Shown here: positions 26,651 through 36,410 of the stretch, piece after piece
Layout: each line of letters opens with the position of its first letter
Position numbering within the stretch: position 1 is the stretch's first letter
Assembly (NCBI RefSeq): GCF_000378465.1
Contig: NZ_KB899912.1
Span: 170,849-234,848, forward strand
Direction of reading: 5' to 3'
Origin: Elioraea tepidiphila DSM 17972
GTDB lineage: Bacteria; Pseudomonadota; Alphaproteobacteria; Acetobacterales; Acetobacteraceae
DNA length: 64,000 bases
Translations under genes and position numbers: made by a program
The notes under the pieces: generated by a model
Database searches by the model: none
Seen by the model: only the letters and a program-made list of their open reading frames with translations
What the model was told of the DNA's origin: nothing

Positions 26651-29600
26651 CGACGACACCCCCGCCTCCGCGGCCGCTCGGTCTGTCGGGTGTGCTCGCG
26701 CGCGCCTTCATCGCTTCGAAGCTGACGCCGCTTCTTCTCCTCGCCGCCCTGGGGCTCGGTCTGATGGCCCTGGTCGCGCTGCCGCGCGAGGAGGAGCCGC
26801 AGATCAGCGTGCCGATGGTCGACATCCATGTGCGTGCGGACGGGCTCGCCGCGCCGGACGCAGTCGAGCTGGTGACGCGCCCGCTCGAGGCGATCGTCCT
26901 CGGCATCCCGGGCGTCGAGCACGTCTACAGCTCGACCGAGGATGATCGCGCGATCGTCACCGCGCGCTTCCTGGTCGGCACGGATGCGGACGATGCCATC
27001 CTGCGCGTGCACGAGAAGGTCCGCGCCAATTTCGACCGCATCCCGCTCGGCATTCCCGAGCCCCTGATCGTCGGCCGCGGCATCAACGACGTCGCCGTGG
27101 CGGTTGTGACGCTGCGCCCCGAGCCGGAAGCGGCGGCGCGCTGGACCGATGCCGCGCTGCACGAGCTGGCCGACCGCGTGCTCTCCGAACTCGTCAAGCT
27201 GCCCGATGTCGGGCTCACCTACATCGTCGGCGGCCGGCCGCCCGAGATCCGCGTCGAACCGGATCCGGATCGGCTCGCGCGCTACGGCATCACGCTGAAC
27301 CGGCTGGTCGAGAAGCTCACCGGCGCCAACCGCTCCTTCGCGATCGCGCCCATGCGCGACCGCGGCGAGACCGTGCCCGCGCATGCCGGGCAGACGTTGC
27401 GCGGCATCCCGGACGCGGCGCTGCTGCTGGTCACGACGCACGATGGCCGGCCCGTCTATCTCGGCGACGTCGCGCGCGTGGTGCAGGACGGTGCGCCGAT
27501 CGAGCAACGTGTCTGGCGGCTGACGCGCGACGCTGCGGGCAGCTTTCAGGCCGCGCCGGCGGTCTCGATCGCGTTGGCCAAGCGCGCCGGCGCCAACGCC
27601 GTGGCGCTGACCGAGGCGATCCGGGCACGGCTCGCGACGCTCCGCGGCACGGTGATCCCCGACGGCATCGCCGCCGACATCACGCGTGACTACGGGGCCA
27701 CCGCGCAGGAGAAGTCCGACGAGCTCCTGTTCCATCTCGGCCTCGCCACGGCCTCGATCGTCGCGCTGATCTGGCTCGCCATCGGCTGGCGCGAGGCGGT
27801 GGTGACGGCGGTGGTCATCCCGGTGACGATCCTGCTGACCCTGTTCGGCGCCTGGACACTCGGCTACACGCTGAACCGCGTCTCGCTGTTCGCGCTGATC
27901 TTCTCGATCGGCATCCTGGTCGACGACGCGATCGTCGTGGTCGAGAACATCGACCGGCACTGGTCGATGCGCGACGGCCGCGGCCGGATCGCCGCCGCGA
28001 TCGATGCGGTGGCCGAGGTCGGCAACCCCACGATCGTCGCCACGCTGACGGTGATCGTCGCACTCCTGCCGATGATGTTCGTCTCCGGGCTGATGGGCCC
28101 CTACATGGCGCCGATCCCGGCGGTCGCCGCGGCGGCGATGCTGTTCAGCTTCTTCGTCGCGATGATGCTGACGCCGTGGCTGATGGCGCGGCTGCGCGGC
28201 GAGGGTGCCGAAGCGGCGGGCGCCCACGGGCCGGGACGGCTCGGCCGGCTCTATCTTGCGATCGCCGCGCCCCTGATCGAGCGGCGCGCGCGCGCCTGGG
28301 CCTTCCTCGCCCTCACCGGGCTCGCCAGCGCCGGCGTGCTGCTGCTGTTCGTGACGCGCGACGTCACGGTGAAGCTGCTGCCCTTCGACAACAAGTCGGA
28401 GCTGGCGGTGGTGCTGGACATGCCGGCCGGGGCGAGCCTCGAGGACACCGAGCGGGCGTTGCTCGCCGCCGCCGACCGGCTGCACGGCGTGCCGGAGCTG
28501 AGGGCGGTGACGCTCAACGCCGGCACGGCCGCCCCGTTCAACTTCAATGGCCTGGTGCGTCACTACTATCTGCGCCGCGCGCCCCATCTCGGTGACCTCG
28601 AGCTGATGCTGGCGCCGCGCCACGACCGCGCGCGCGACTCCCACGAGATAGCGCTCGACGTGCGCCGGCTGCTGGCCGACCTGCCTCTGCCGCCGGACGC
28701 GCGGCTGCGCGTGGTCGAGGTGCCTCCCGGCCCGCCCGTGCTCGCCACCCTGCTGGCCGAGATCTACGGCCCCGACAGCGCCGCACGCCGGGCCGCCGCG
28801 GCGACGGTGCGCGAGGCGTTCGCGCGCGTGCCCTTCATCGTCGATCGCGACGACACGATCCGCGATCCCGGCCGGCGGTTGCGCTTCACGCTGCTCGCCG
28901 ATCAGCTCGAGTTCCATGGCGTCGAGGAGGAGGCGGTCTACGACACGCTGCGCGCCCTGCTCGGCGGTGTGGCGATCGGCTATTCGCATCGCGGCGAGGG
29001 GCGCAACCCGATGGCGATCATGGTGCGCCTGCCGCGCGACGAGCTCTTCGTCTCGGAACGCCTGTTCGCCACGCCGGTGCCGGGGCGGCAGGGCACGGTC
29101 GAGCTTGGCGACCTGGTGCGCGTTGTCGCGGAGCCGGCCTCGCCGTCGATCTTCCGGCGCAACGGCCGGCCGGCCGAGATGGTGATGGCCGAGCTTGCCG
29201 GCACGTTCGAGGCGCCGATCTACGGCATGCTGGCGGTGCGCGACGCCCTCGCCGCGATCGCCGTGGAGGGCCGCGCCGTGCCGACGATCCGGTACGCCGG
29301 CCAGCCGCTCAACGCCAGCGCGCCGGTGCTCCTGTGGGAGGGCGAGTGGGAGGTGACGCGCATCACCTTCCGCGACATGGGGCTGGCGTTCGGCGCGGCG
29401 CTGCTCGGCATCTATGCCCTGGTCGTGGCGCAGTTCCGCAGCTTCCTCGCCCCGCTGGTCGTGCTGGTGCCCGTGCCGCTGACGCTGATCGGAATCGTGA
29501 TCGGCCACGCGCTGCTCGGCGCGCCGTTCACCGCGCCCTCGATGATCGGCTTCATCGCCCTCGCCGGCATCATCGTGCGCAACTCGATCCTGCTCGTGGA

Positions 29601-29844
29601 CTTCGTGCGCCACACCGATCGCGCCGGCCGCAGCCTGCGCGCGGTCGCGCTGGAGGCGGCCGCGGTGCGGTTCAAGCCGATCCTGCTGACGGCGGCGGCG
29701 GCGATGATCGGCGCCGGCTTCATCCTGCCCGACCCGATCTTCCAGGGTCTGGCGGTGTCGCTGCTGTTCGGCCTGATCTCCTCGACCGCGCTGACGGTGC
29801 TGGTGATCCCCGCGCTCTATCGCGTGCTCCGCGACCCGACGTGA
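26647..29844 (+). CDS. RND efflux permease, HAE1-type
   Basis: Inner-membrane proton-driven exporter of 1065 residues, the normal size for AcrB-like pumps. It begins with one helix (LTPLLLLAALGLGLMALVALP), then the PREEEPQISVP segment, a periplasmic porter domain, helices 2-6, a second porter domain and helices 8-12. The proton-relay aspartates are D426 and D427 in GILVDDAIVVVEN. It lacks the metal-binding features I would expect of CzcA. It is the last gene of the operon run by the ArsR repressor; the tRNA-Lys gene lies convergently 18 bp downstream. Substrate unknown. Confidence 0.92.
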   Translation: MTTTPPPPRPLGLSGVLARAFIASKLTPLLLLAALGLGLMALVALPREEEPQISVPMVDIHVRADGLAAPDAVELVTRPLEAIVLGIPGVEHVYSSTEDDRAIVTARFLVGTDADDAILRVHEKVRANFDRIPLGIPEPLIVGRGINDVAVAVVTLRPEPEAAARWTDAALHELADRVLSELVKLPDVGLTYIVGGRPPEIRVEPDPDRLARYGITLNRLVEKLTGANRSFAIAPMRDRGETVPAHAGQTLRGIPDAALLLVTTHDGRPVYLGDVARVVQDGAPIEQRVWRLTRDAAGSFQAAPAVSIALAKRAGANAVALTEAIRARLATLRGTVIPDGIAADITRDYGATAQEKSDELLFHLGLATASIVALIWLAIGWREAVVTAVVIPVTILLTLFGAWTLGYTLNRVSLFALIFSIGILVDDAIVVVENIDRHWSMRDGRGRIAAAIDAVAEVGNPTIVATLTVIVALLPMMFVSGLMGPYMAPIPAVAAAAMLFSFFVAMMLTPWLMARLRGEGAEAAGAHGPGRLGRLYLAIAAPLIERRARAWAFLALTGLASAGVLLLFVTRDVTVKLLPFDNKSELAVVLDMPAGASLEDTERALLAAADRLHGVPELRAVTLNAGTAAPFNFNGLVRHYYLRRAPHLGDLELMLAPRHDRARDSHEIALDVRRLLADLPLPPDARLRVVEVPPGPPVLATLLAEIYGPDSAARRAAAATVREAFARVPFIVDRDDTIRDPGRRLRFTLLADQLEFHGVEEEAVYDTLRALLGGVAIGYSHRGEGRNPMAIMVRLPRDELFVSERLFATPVPGRQGTVELGDLVRVVAEPASPSIFRRNGRPAEMVMAELAGTFEAPIYGMLAVRDALAAIAVEGRAVPTIRYAGQPLNASAPVLLWEGEWEVTRITFRDMGLAFGAALLGIYALVVAQFRSFLAPLVVLVPVPLTLIGIVIGHALLGAPFTAPSMIGFIALAGIIVRNSILLVDFVRHTDRAGRSLRAVALEAAAVRFKPILLTAAAAMIGAGFILPDPIFQGLAVSLLFGLISSTALTVLVIPALYRVLRDPT

Positions 29845-29862
29845 CGCCGCCACGCCGGCGCC

Positions 29863-29937
29863 TGGAGGGCCGGGTGGGGATCGAACCCACGACCCGCAGA
29901 TTAAAAGTCTGCCGCTCTACCGCTGAGCTACCGGCCC
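29863..29937 (-). tRNA. tRNA-Lys (anticodon TTT)
   Basis: A 75-nt cloverleaf reads on the minus strand with acceptor GGGCCGG/CCGGCCC, D-arm GCTCAGCGGTAGAGC, anticodon stem GCAGA/TCTGC with loop CTTTTAA, TTCGATC T-loop and encoded CCA at 29863-29865. The anticodon occupies 29903-29905. Confidence 0.97.
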
Positions 29938-29947
29938 GCCCTGGCGC

Positions 29948-29977
29948 GTTCTAGGCCCGTGTGGGCCGCGCCGTCAA
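29948..29977 (-). promoter_or_regulatory. Promoter of tRNA-Lys
   Basis: Minus-strand TTGACG (29972-29977) and TAGAAC (29948-29953) with an 18-bp spacer lie just upstream of the mature tRNA 5' end at 29937, between it and the isomerase gene stop. Confidence 0.6.
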
Positions 29978-29987
29978 AGCGCGCCGG

Positions 29988-30554
29988 CTACTCGCGCACA
30001 TCCGCGGCGACCCGCATGCGGACGATCCGGTCGGGCGGCGGGGTGACGGCACCGTTGCGGTTGCGGTCGCCGCGCTTGATGTTGTCGACGAACTCCATGC
30101 CCTGCACCACGCGGCCCCAGATCGTGTACTGCCCGTCGAGGAACGGGCCCGGCGCGAACATGATGAAGAACTGGCTGTTGGCGCTGTTCGGATCCTGCGA
30201 CCGCGCCATGCCGAGCGTGCCTCGCAGGAAGCGCGCGGAGGTCGAGAACTCGGCCGGGATGTTCGGCAGATCCGAGCCGCCCGTGCCGGTGCCCGTCGGG
30301 TCGCCGCCCTGGGCCATGAACCCCTCGATCACGCGGTGGAACGGCGTGCCGTCATAGAAGCCGCGGCGCACCAGCGTCTTGATCTGCGCCACGTGCCTGG
30401 GCGCGATGTCGGGGCGCAGTTCGATCACCACCCGCCCGTCCTTCAGGTCCATGAACAGCGTGTTCTCGGGATCGCGCGCGGGGCCCTGCGCATCCGCCGC
30501 GGTTGCCGAGAACAGGAACACCGCGCCCATGAGCGCGCGCTTCAGACCGGTCAT
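29988..30554 (-). CDS. Peptidyl-prolyl cis-trans isomerase, cyclophilin type, exported
   Basis: Catalyses proline isomerisation during folding. The 188-residue product carries a signal peptide (MTGLKRALMGAVFLFSATAADA) and a short bacterial cyclophilin core: FYDGTPFHRVIEGFMAQGGDPTG with the catalytic Arg and the FFIMFAPGPFLDGQYTIWGRV region with the active-site Phe and Trp. The ending is basic and extended compared with PpiB. It is 23 bp downstream of coaD, in the common alphaproteobacterial gyrA-coaD-ppi order, and is probably periplasmic. Confidence 0.92.
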   Translation of the reverse strand: MTGLKRALMGAVFLFSATAADAQGPARDPENTLFMDLKDGRVVIELRPDIAPRHVAQIKTLVRRGFYDGTPFHRVIEGFMAQGGDPTGTGTGGSDLPNIPAEFSTSARFLRGTLGMARSQDPNSANSQFFIMFAPGPFLDGQYTIWGRVVQGMEFVDNIKRGDRNRNGAVTPPPDRIVRMRVAADVRE

Positions 30555-30577
30555 GCGTCTCTCCCGTCTATGGGGGT

Positions 30578-31129
30578 TCAGTCGTGCGCCGAACCCGAGC
30601 CCGACGCAAGCCGGGCCGCCTCGCCGCGTTCGGCCACCTTCTCGGCGATCCGCGCGATCACCGGGGTGGAGACGAAGGGGGTGATGTCGCCACCGAGCAG
30701 CGCGATCTCCTTGACGAAGCGGCTGGAGATGAAATGCACGCCCTCGGAAGCCATCAGGAACACGGTCTCGATCCCGGGATCGAGCCGCGCGTTCATGCCC
30801 GCCATCTGGAACTCGTACTCGAAGTCGCTCACCGCGCGCAGGCCGCGGATGATCACGCGCGCGCCGATGCGGCGGGCGAACTGGATCAGCAGGCAGTCGA
30901 AGGGCCGCACCTCGATCACGGAACCGTTGCGTTGAGCAATCGGTGCGATCTCGGATCGCAGCAGCGCGACCCGCTCGTCGAGCGAAAAGAGCGGCCCCTT
31001 GCCCGCATTCGCCGCCACCCCGATCACCAGCGTGTCGACCAGCTTCGATGCCCGGCCGATGATGTCGAGATGCCCGCGCGTCGCCGGATCGAAGGTGCCG
31101 GGATAGAGACCGATGCGCCGCTCGCTCAT
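30578..31129 (-). CDS. coaD: Pantetheine-phosphate adenylyltransferase
   Basis: Adds AMP to 4'-phosphopantetheine to make dephospho-CoA, the penultimate step of coenzyme A synthesis. The 183-residue product has the nucleotidyltransferase motif [12 protein letters not shown] (9-20, catalytic H20), the substrate segment [17 protein letters not shown], and SSRFVKEI near the C-terminus. The final 15 residues are an unconserved Ala/Ser-rich tail. ATG 31129 overlaps the gyrA stop by 4 bp. Confidence 0.96.
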   Translation of the reverse strand: MSERRIGLYPGTFDPATRGHLDIIGRASKLVDTLVIGVAANAGKGPLFSLDERVALLRSEIAPIAQRNGSVIEVRPFDCLLIQFARRIGARVIIRGLRAVSDFEYEFQMAGMNARLDPGIETVFLMASEGVHFISSRFVKEIALLGGDITPFVSTPVIARIAEKVAERGEAARLASGSGSAHD

Positions 31130-33846
31130 GCGCCCTCTCCCTCGGCCTCGTCCTCCACCACCGGGAACACCGAGGTGACGTGCTCGTCGTCCTCGATGCG
31201 GAACAGCGTCACCCCCTGGGTGGCGCGGCCGGCGATGCGGATGTCATCGACCGGGATGCGGATGGTGCGGCCGGCATCCGTCACCAGCATCAGCGCATCG
31301 CCATCGCGGACCGGGAAGGACGCCACCACCGAGCCACCGTTCCTGCGCGTGAGCGCCATGCCGGTGATGCCCTGCCCGCCGCGTGCGGTCACACGGTACT
31401 CGTAGGCCGAGGTGCGCTTGCCGTAGCCCCCCGAGGTGACGGTGAGCACGAACTCCTCGGCCGCCTCGAGCGCGGCGAGACGCTCGGGCGAGAGCGTGAT
31501 CTCGGCCGCGCTCTCGGCCTCCTCCGTCCCCTCCTCCGGCTCGCCGCTGCGTCGCTTCGCCGAGGCCGCCTTGAGATACGCGACCCGCTCCTCGGCCGAG
31601 GCCTCGACATGACGCAGCACCGAGAGGCTGATCACCTCGTCGCCGGCGCCGAGCCGGATGCCGCGCACGCCCGTCGAGGTGCGACCGGCGAAGACGCGCA
31701 GCTCGTCGCCGACCGCGAAGCGGATTGCGCGGCCCTTGCGCGTGGCCAGCAGCACATCGTCGTCCTCGCGCACCGCCTGGACATCGATCAGCCGCTCGCC
31801 GTTCTCGAGCTTCATCGCGATGAGCCCGTTCTGGCGCACGTTGCGGAAGTCCGACAGGCGGTTGCGCCGCACATTGCCGGTCGAGGTCGCGAACACGGCG
31901 TAGAGGCTCTCCCACAGCGCCTCGTCCGCCGGCAACGGCAGCACCGCGCTGATCGACTCCTCGGGTTCCAGCCCGCCGAGCAGCTGGCGGATGTTGCGGC
32001 CCTTGCCCTGCGGCTGCGCCTCCGGCAGGCGCCAGACCTTGAGCCGGTAGGCCATGCCGCGGCTGGTGAAGAACAGCACCTCGTCGAGCGAATTGGCGAC
32101 GAAGATGCGCGTCACCGCATCCTCCTCGCGCGTCGCCATGCCGGAGCGGCCACGCCCGCCGCGCTTCTGCGCGCGGAAGGCCGAGAGGGGGACGCGCTTG
32201 ATGAAGCCCTCGCGCGTCAGCGTCACCACCATCGGCGCGGGCTCGATCAGGCTCTCGTCGTCGAGATCGCTCTCGGCATCCTCGATCACGGTGCGGCGAT
32301 CGCTATGATAGGCCGCCCTGATGGCCAGCAGCTCCTCGCGGATCGCGGCGAGCCGGCGCGGCTTCGCGGCCAGAAGCGCGAGCAGCTCCTCGATCTGGGC
32401 GGCGAGCCCGTGCAGCTCCTCGGCGATCTTGTCGCGCTCCAGCCCGGTGAGGCGTTGCAGGCGGAGATCGAGGATCGCGCGCGCCTGCGCCTCGGAGAGC
32501 CTGAGCGTGCCGGCGTCGGTCAGCGCATTCGCGGGATCGTCCACCAGAGCCAGCAGCGGCGCCAGCTCTGCGGCCGGCCAGTCGCGCGCCATCAGCGCCG
32601 CGCGCGCCTCCGCCCCGTCCGCGCTCGCGCGGATCAGCGCGATCACCGCGTCGATGTTCGCGACCGCGACCGCGAGCCCGATCAGGGCATGCGCCCGCTC
32701 GCGCGCCTTGGCCAGCCGGAAGCGGCTGCGGCGCACCAGCACCTCGTCGCGGAAGGCGAGAAAGGCCTGAAGGATCGCCTTCAGCCCCATCTGCTCGGGC
32801 CGCCCGCCGTTCAGCGCCAGCATCTGCACCGGGAACGAGGTCTGAAGCCGGGTGAAGCGATAGAGCTGGTTCAGCACGATCTCGGGATTGGCGTCGCGCT
32901 TCACCTCGATCACCACGCGCACGCCGTCGCGGTCGGACTCGTCGCGGATGTCGGTGATGCCCTCGATCCGCTTCTCGCGCACCAGGGCGGCGATCTGCTC
33001 CAGCAGATCCGACTTGTTCACCTGGTAGGGGATCTCGGTGACGACGATCGCCTCGCGATCCTTGCGGATCTCCTCCACCGACGCACGCGCACGCACCGGC
33101 ACGGAGCCGCGGCCCGTCTCAAAGGCGGCCCGGATGCCGGACCGGCCAAGGATGATCCCGCCGGTGGGGAAATCGGGGCCGGGCAGCTTCTCCATCAGCC
33201 GCGCGAGATCGGCCTCGGGCTCGTCGATCAGCAGCACCGTCGCGTCGATCACCTCGGCGAGGTTGTGGGTCGGGATATTGGTCGCCATCCCGACCGCGAT
33301 GCCGTTCGCGCCGTTCACGAGCAGGTTGGGGAAGGCCGCCGGCAGCACGCGCGGCTCCTCGGCGGTCTCGTCGTAGTTGGGCTGGAACTCGACCGTGTCC
33401 TCGTCGATCCCGTCCAGCAACGACTGCGCGGCGCGCGCAAGCCGCACCTCGGTGTAGCGCATCGCCGCCGGCGGATCGCCGTCCATCGAGCCGAAATTGC
33501 CCTGCCCGTCGATCAGCGGCAGGCGCATCGCGAAGGGCTGCGCCATGCGCACCATCGCGTCGTAGATCGCCGCGTCGCCATGCGGGTGGTACTTGCCCAT
33601 CACGTCGCCGACCACGCGGGCGGATTTGCGGTGCGGCCGGTCGGGCGCGTAGCCCGCCTCGTGCATCGCGAACAGGATGCGCCGGTGCACCGGCTTCAGC
33701 CCGTCGCGCACATCGGGCAGCGCGCGCGACACGATCACGCTCATCGCGTAGTCGAGGTAGGAGCGCTTCATCTCCTCCTCGAGCAGCACGGGCGCGATCT
33801 CGTTCGGGCCCTGCGGGCCCGGCGGCGTGGGGGTCTCGTCCGTCAC
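31126..33846 (-). CDS. gyrA: DNA gyrase subunit A
   Basis: Breakage-reunion subunit of gyrase, forming an A2B2 complex that introduces negative supercoils. The 906-residue protein has the catalytic tyrosine Y131 ([10 protein letters not shown]), the full N-terminal topoisomerase IV-like domain, a coiled-coil tower, and the C-terminal beta-pinwheel with the GyrA-box QKRGGRG that wraps DNA. In the quinolone-resistance region the residue equivalent to E. coli Ser83 is Ala (A92, HGDAAIYD), while the Asp87 equivalent (D96) is kept. First gene of a gyrA-coaD-ppi operon. Confidence 0.97.
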   Translation of the reverse strand: MTDETPTPPGPQGPNEIAPVLLEEEMKRSYLDYAMSVIVSRALPDVRDGLKPVHRRILFAMHEAGYAPDRPHRKSARVVGDVMGKYHPHGDAAIYDAMVRMAQPFAMRLPLIDGQGNFGSMDGDPPAAMRYTEVRLARAAQSLLDGIDEDTVEFQPNYDETAEEPRVLPAAFPNLLVNGANGIAVGMATNIPTHNLAEVIDATVLLIDEPEADLARLMEKLPGPDFPTGGIILGRSGIRAAFETGRGSVPVRARASVEEIRKDREAIVVTEIPYQVNKSDLLEQIAALVREKRIEGITDIRDESDRDGVRVVIEVKRDANPEIVLNQLYRFTRLQTSFPVQMLALNGGRPEQMGLKAILQAFLAFRDEVLVRRSRFRLAKARERAHALIGLAVAVANIDAVIALIRASADGAEARAALMARDWPAAELAPLLALVDDPANALTDAGTLRLSEAQARAILDLRLQRLTGLERDKIAEELHGLAAQIEELLALLAAKPRRLAAIREELLAIRAAYHSDRRTVIEDAESDLDDESLIEPAPMVVTLTREGFIKRVPLSAFRAQKRGGRGRSGMATREEDAVTRIFVANSLDEVLFFTSRGMAYRLKVWRLPEAQPQGKGRNIRQLLGGLEPEESISAVLPLPADEALWESLYAVFATSTGNVRRNRLSDFRNVRQNGLIAMKLENGERLIDVQAVREDDDVLLATRKGRAIRFAVGDELRVFAGRTSTGVRGIRLGAGDEVISLSVLRHVEASAEERVAYLKAASAKRRSGEPEEGTEEAESAAEITLSPERLAALEAAEEFVLTVTSGGYGKRTSAYEYRVTARGGQGITGMALTRRNGGSVVASFPVRDGDALMLVTDAGRTIRIPVDDIRIAGRATQGVTLFRIEDDEHVTSVFPVVEDEAEGEGA

Positions 33847-33937
33847 GTGGCGTTCCCTGGGCAGCCCGTGAGCGGCTGCCTTGGCACCCTACTCCAGCGC
33901 ATGGTGCGCCGCAACAAACAGCCCGGAATGGCCGGTA

Positions 33938-35959
33938 TCAGCCCTCGGGGACGCCGGCGAGGCGCAGTCCCTCGGCGTAGTGCTGCCGGTCGGCCTCGCG
34001 CGCGAAGGGGGCGGTGGCCAGGAACCGCCTGATCGTGAAGCCGGGCTCGATGGCGAGCAGGCGGAGAAGCGCCTCGGCCGCCTCCGCCTTGCGTCCGAGA
34101 TGGCCGAGTGCCGCCAGATAGGGCTTCCACGCCGCCGAGAGCCCGGGATTCATCTCGGTCACCTGCATCCCCAGCGCCACCACCTGCTCGTGCTCGCCGA
34201 GCAGCAGGTGCGGGATCATCAACGCGGTGTCGAACAGGAAGGCGTGCGGGTCCATCGGCGAGAGCCGCCGGTAGCGGGTGATGCGCTGCAACGCCTCCGC
34301 GTGGTCGCCGCGATAGGCGTGCGCGACGCCCGAGAACACCCAGGCCATCGGCAGGTTCGGGTTGAGCGAGAGCGCGCGCTCGTGCAGCCGGATCGCCTCG
34401 TCGAGCCGGTGGTGCAGGAAGCTCCGCACATGGCCGGCGATCGCGAAGGCGCGCGCGTCCGACGGGTCGAGCAGGATCGCCTTCTCGGCATGGGTGCCGG
34501 CGCGCGACAGCGCCGCCTCCTGATCCTCGGCCCAGCCCTGGCCGACCAGGAAGACGTGCCAATAGGCGAACCAGGCATGCGCGGCGGCATTGTCGGGCTC
34601 GCGCGCGATCGCCTGGGTCAGCAGCTGCCCGGCCTCGAGGAACGCGCCGTGCTCCAGCCGATAGATCGCCGGGATCGCGCGCAGCACGAGCTCGTAGGCG
34701 GAGGGGTCGACGGGCGGGCGGGCGGCCGCGCGCTTGGCCTCGATCAGCAGGATCTCGGGGTCGATCTGGGCCACCACCGCGGCCGCGATCTCATCCTGAA
34801 GCGTCAGCAGGTTCGCCGCCTCGCGGTCGAAGCGCTGCGCCCAGACCACCTCGCCGGCCGCGTGCAGGTCGAGCAGCCGCAGCGTGACGCGCACCCGCTC
34901 GCCGGTCGCCTGCACCGAGCCGGTGAGCAGGAAGTCGAGGTCGAGCGCGCTGCGCAGCAGCAGCGGGTCGGTGTTCGGGCCGATGAAGCGGGCGAGCGAG
35001 GCGGAGGAGACCACGGCGATCCAGCGGAAGCGCGACAGCGCGGTGGTGATCTCCTCGGCGAGGCCGAGCGAGAGATGCTCCTCGGCCACCGAGCCGAGCG
35101 TCTGCAAGGGCGCGGTGCCGAGTCGTGCGCCACGCGCGGCCGAACGCCGCGGCGGGGCGACCGGCAAGGGGATGGCCCCCGGGGCGGCACGCTCCTCGCT
35201 GCCGCGGATCGTGTCGGCCAGCGCTGCGGTCTCGGCCGAGGGCTGGGCGCGCAGCTGGCGGGCGAGCGCGGCGCGGCAGGCCTCGTAGGCCTCGAGCGCC
35301 TGGCGCCGCTCGCCGCGCGCGGCATGGGCGCGCATCAGGCTGCGCCACGCCGCTTCATGCGCCTCGTCGATCGCGAGCAGCCTGCGCGCCGCCTCGACCT
35401 GAGCCTCCGGTGTGTGCGCCCCCTCCAGCAGCCGTTCGCCGAGGCCGCGTGCGCGGTCGCGCAGCTGCCGCCGCTCCTCGGCGAGCCAGGCATCCATCGC
35501 CGGATCGAGGCCGTCGAGATCCTCCAGCAGCGGCGCATCGTAGAGGTCCAGAGCGGCGGAACCGCCCGGCCCGGCGCGCGCGACCTCGTGCGCATCGACC
35601 CAGAGCGCGTCGGCATCGGCCCAGACCTGGTCCCGATTCGCGTGCAGGATCGCGTCGCCGCAGGGGGCAAGCGCGAGGGTGAGCTCGTGCAGGGCCTGGC
35701 GCAGCGAGGCGCGCGCCTGCTCGCGGTCGCGGGTGGACCACAACAGGCCGGCAAGGCGTTGGCGCTGCACCGGCCGCGGCGCGGCGAGCGCGAGGATCGC
35801 CAGCAAGGCGCGCGTCTTGCGCACCCTGGGCAGTACGCGCTCCGAGGTGACGCTCCAGGCGTCCATCGGCCCGATCAGCTTCAGGCGCAACCGGGGCGGC
35901 GCCGGTCCGGTTCCGGCGGAAGCAAGGCCTGCGGGCATCGGATCAGCCACGGTGGACAT
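33938..35959 (-). CDS. BTAD (SARP-like) transcriptional regulator with TolB-like and TPR regions
   Basis: A large regulator of 673 residues. Residues about 24-105 look like an OmpR-type winged-helix (LRLKLIGPMDAW, LLAILALAAPRPVQRQRLAGLLW); 110-255 form a bacterial transcriptional activator domain of helical repeats (DAWLAEERRQLRDRA, RRLLAIDEAHEAAWRSLMRAHAARG). Residues about 290-400 resemble the TolB/FlgO-like N-terminal segment often found in such proteins (GLAEEITTALSRFRWIAVVS, FLLTGSVQATGERVRVTLRL), and 430-660 are TPR units (ERALSLNPNLPMAWVFSGVA). No membrane segment. Target genes are not evident; the gene stands alone below a 450-bp gap. Confidence 0.8.
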   Translation of the reverse strand: MSTVADPMPAGLASAGTGPAPPRLRLKLIGPMDAWSVTSERVLPRVRKTRALLAILALAAPRPVQRQRLAGLLWSTRDREQARASLRQALHELTLALAPCGDAILHANRDQVWADADALWVDAHEVARAGPGGSAALDLYDAPLLEDLDGLDPAMDAWLAEERRQLRDRARGLGERLLEGAHTPEAQVEAARRLLAIDEAHEAAWRSLMRAHAARGERRQALEAYEACRAALARQLRAQPSAETAALADTIRGSEERAAPGAIPLPVAPPRRSAARGARLGTAPLQTLGSVAEEHLSLGLAEEITTALSRFRWIAVVSSASLARFIGPNTDPLLLRSALDLDFLLTGSVQATGERVRVTLRLLDLHAAGEVVWAQRFDREAANLLTLQDEIAAAVVAQIDPEILLIEAKRAAARPPVDPSAYELVLRAIPAIYRLEHGAFLEAGQLLTQAIAREPDNAAAHAWFAYWHVFLVGQGWAEDQEAALSRAGTHAEKAILLDPSDARAFAIAGHVRSFLHHRLDEAIRLHERALSLNPNLPMAWVFSGVAHAYRGDHAEALQRITRYRRLSPMDPHAFLFDTALMIPHLLLGEHEQVVALGMQVTEMNPGLSAAWKPYLAALGHLGRKAEAAEALLRLLAIEPGFTIRRFLATAPFAREADRQHYAEGLRLAGVPEG

Positions 35960-36410
35960 TGTGCGACACGATGAGACGTTAACCCAGGGTGGAATGAGCG
36001 CACTATCCTACAACGTGAGGATTCTGCCCCAGTTTCGCGTTTTTTGGCGTTTCCGGGCGACCGGGACGCCTCAGCGCGCCGGATGCGGCAGGTCGGGTGC
36101 CCCCCGTCGGGCGCTCGATCAGGCCCGGATCGACCGCGCGCACAGTGCCGCCACGGGGCGCGACCGGCCGGCCGGCGCAAGGGCCGAACTCGACCATGCC
36201 TCGCCATCGGCAAGCAGGGCGCGCCGGCACCCGACTGGGCTGATACCGTCCGGACAAAGGTCTGACCCTTGTCCGGGCGGTACCGCGCGCCGGGCTGGTG
36301 TGGCGGCCGCGCTGAAGGCACCTCATACACCGGCAGACGCAGGTGAAACCTTCGTGCGCCGAGGATGAGCGCGGCACGCGCGACGGCGAGCCACCTCACA
36401 CGGAGGGCCG
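35960..36410. other. Gene-poor 451-bp gap upstream of the BTAD regulator
   Basis: No open frame here has family-like sequence or a ribosome-binding site. The stretch is less strictly GC-patterned in its left 80 bp, where the regulator's promoter should lie (35960-36040), though I could not pick clear -35/-10 boxes. It holds the hairpin at 36244-36282 described separately. Confidence 0.6.
36244..36282. repeat. Large imperfect inverted repeat (17-bp stem, 5-nt loop)
   Basis: Arms 36244-36260 and 36266-36282 pair along 17 positions with one G-T wobble and one A-C mismatch, around the loop TCTGA. The core of each arm is CCGGACAA or its complement. There is no T-tract after either arm, so it is not a standard terminator. 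It could be a REP-like element, a structured RNA or a protein-binding site; it lies 129 bp below the stop of the BPSL0067-type gene. Confidence 0.75.

Noticed and set aside
26365..29853. 1162-codon minus-strand frame opposite the RND permease and adaptor end
   Set aside because: Composition is Arg/His/Glu-rich without domains, typical of GC-rich antisense frames; the plus-strand RND protein is unmistakable.
31180..34032. 950-codon plus-strand frame opposite gyrA
   Set aside because: Antisense of gyrA, with no domain and low-complexity composition.
36003..36377. Short frames on both strands in the 35960-36410 gap
   Set aside because: They lack ribosome sites, family motifs and coding composition, and overlap the hairpin.
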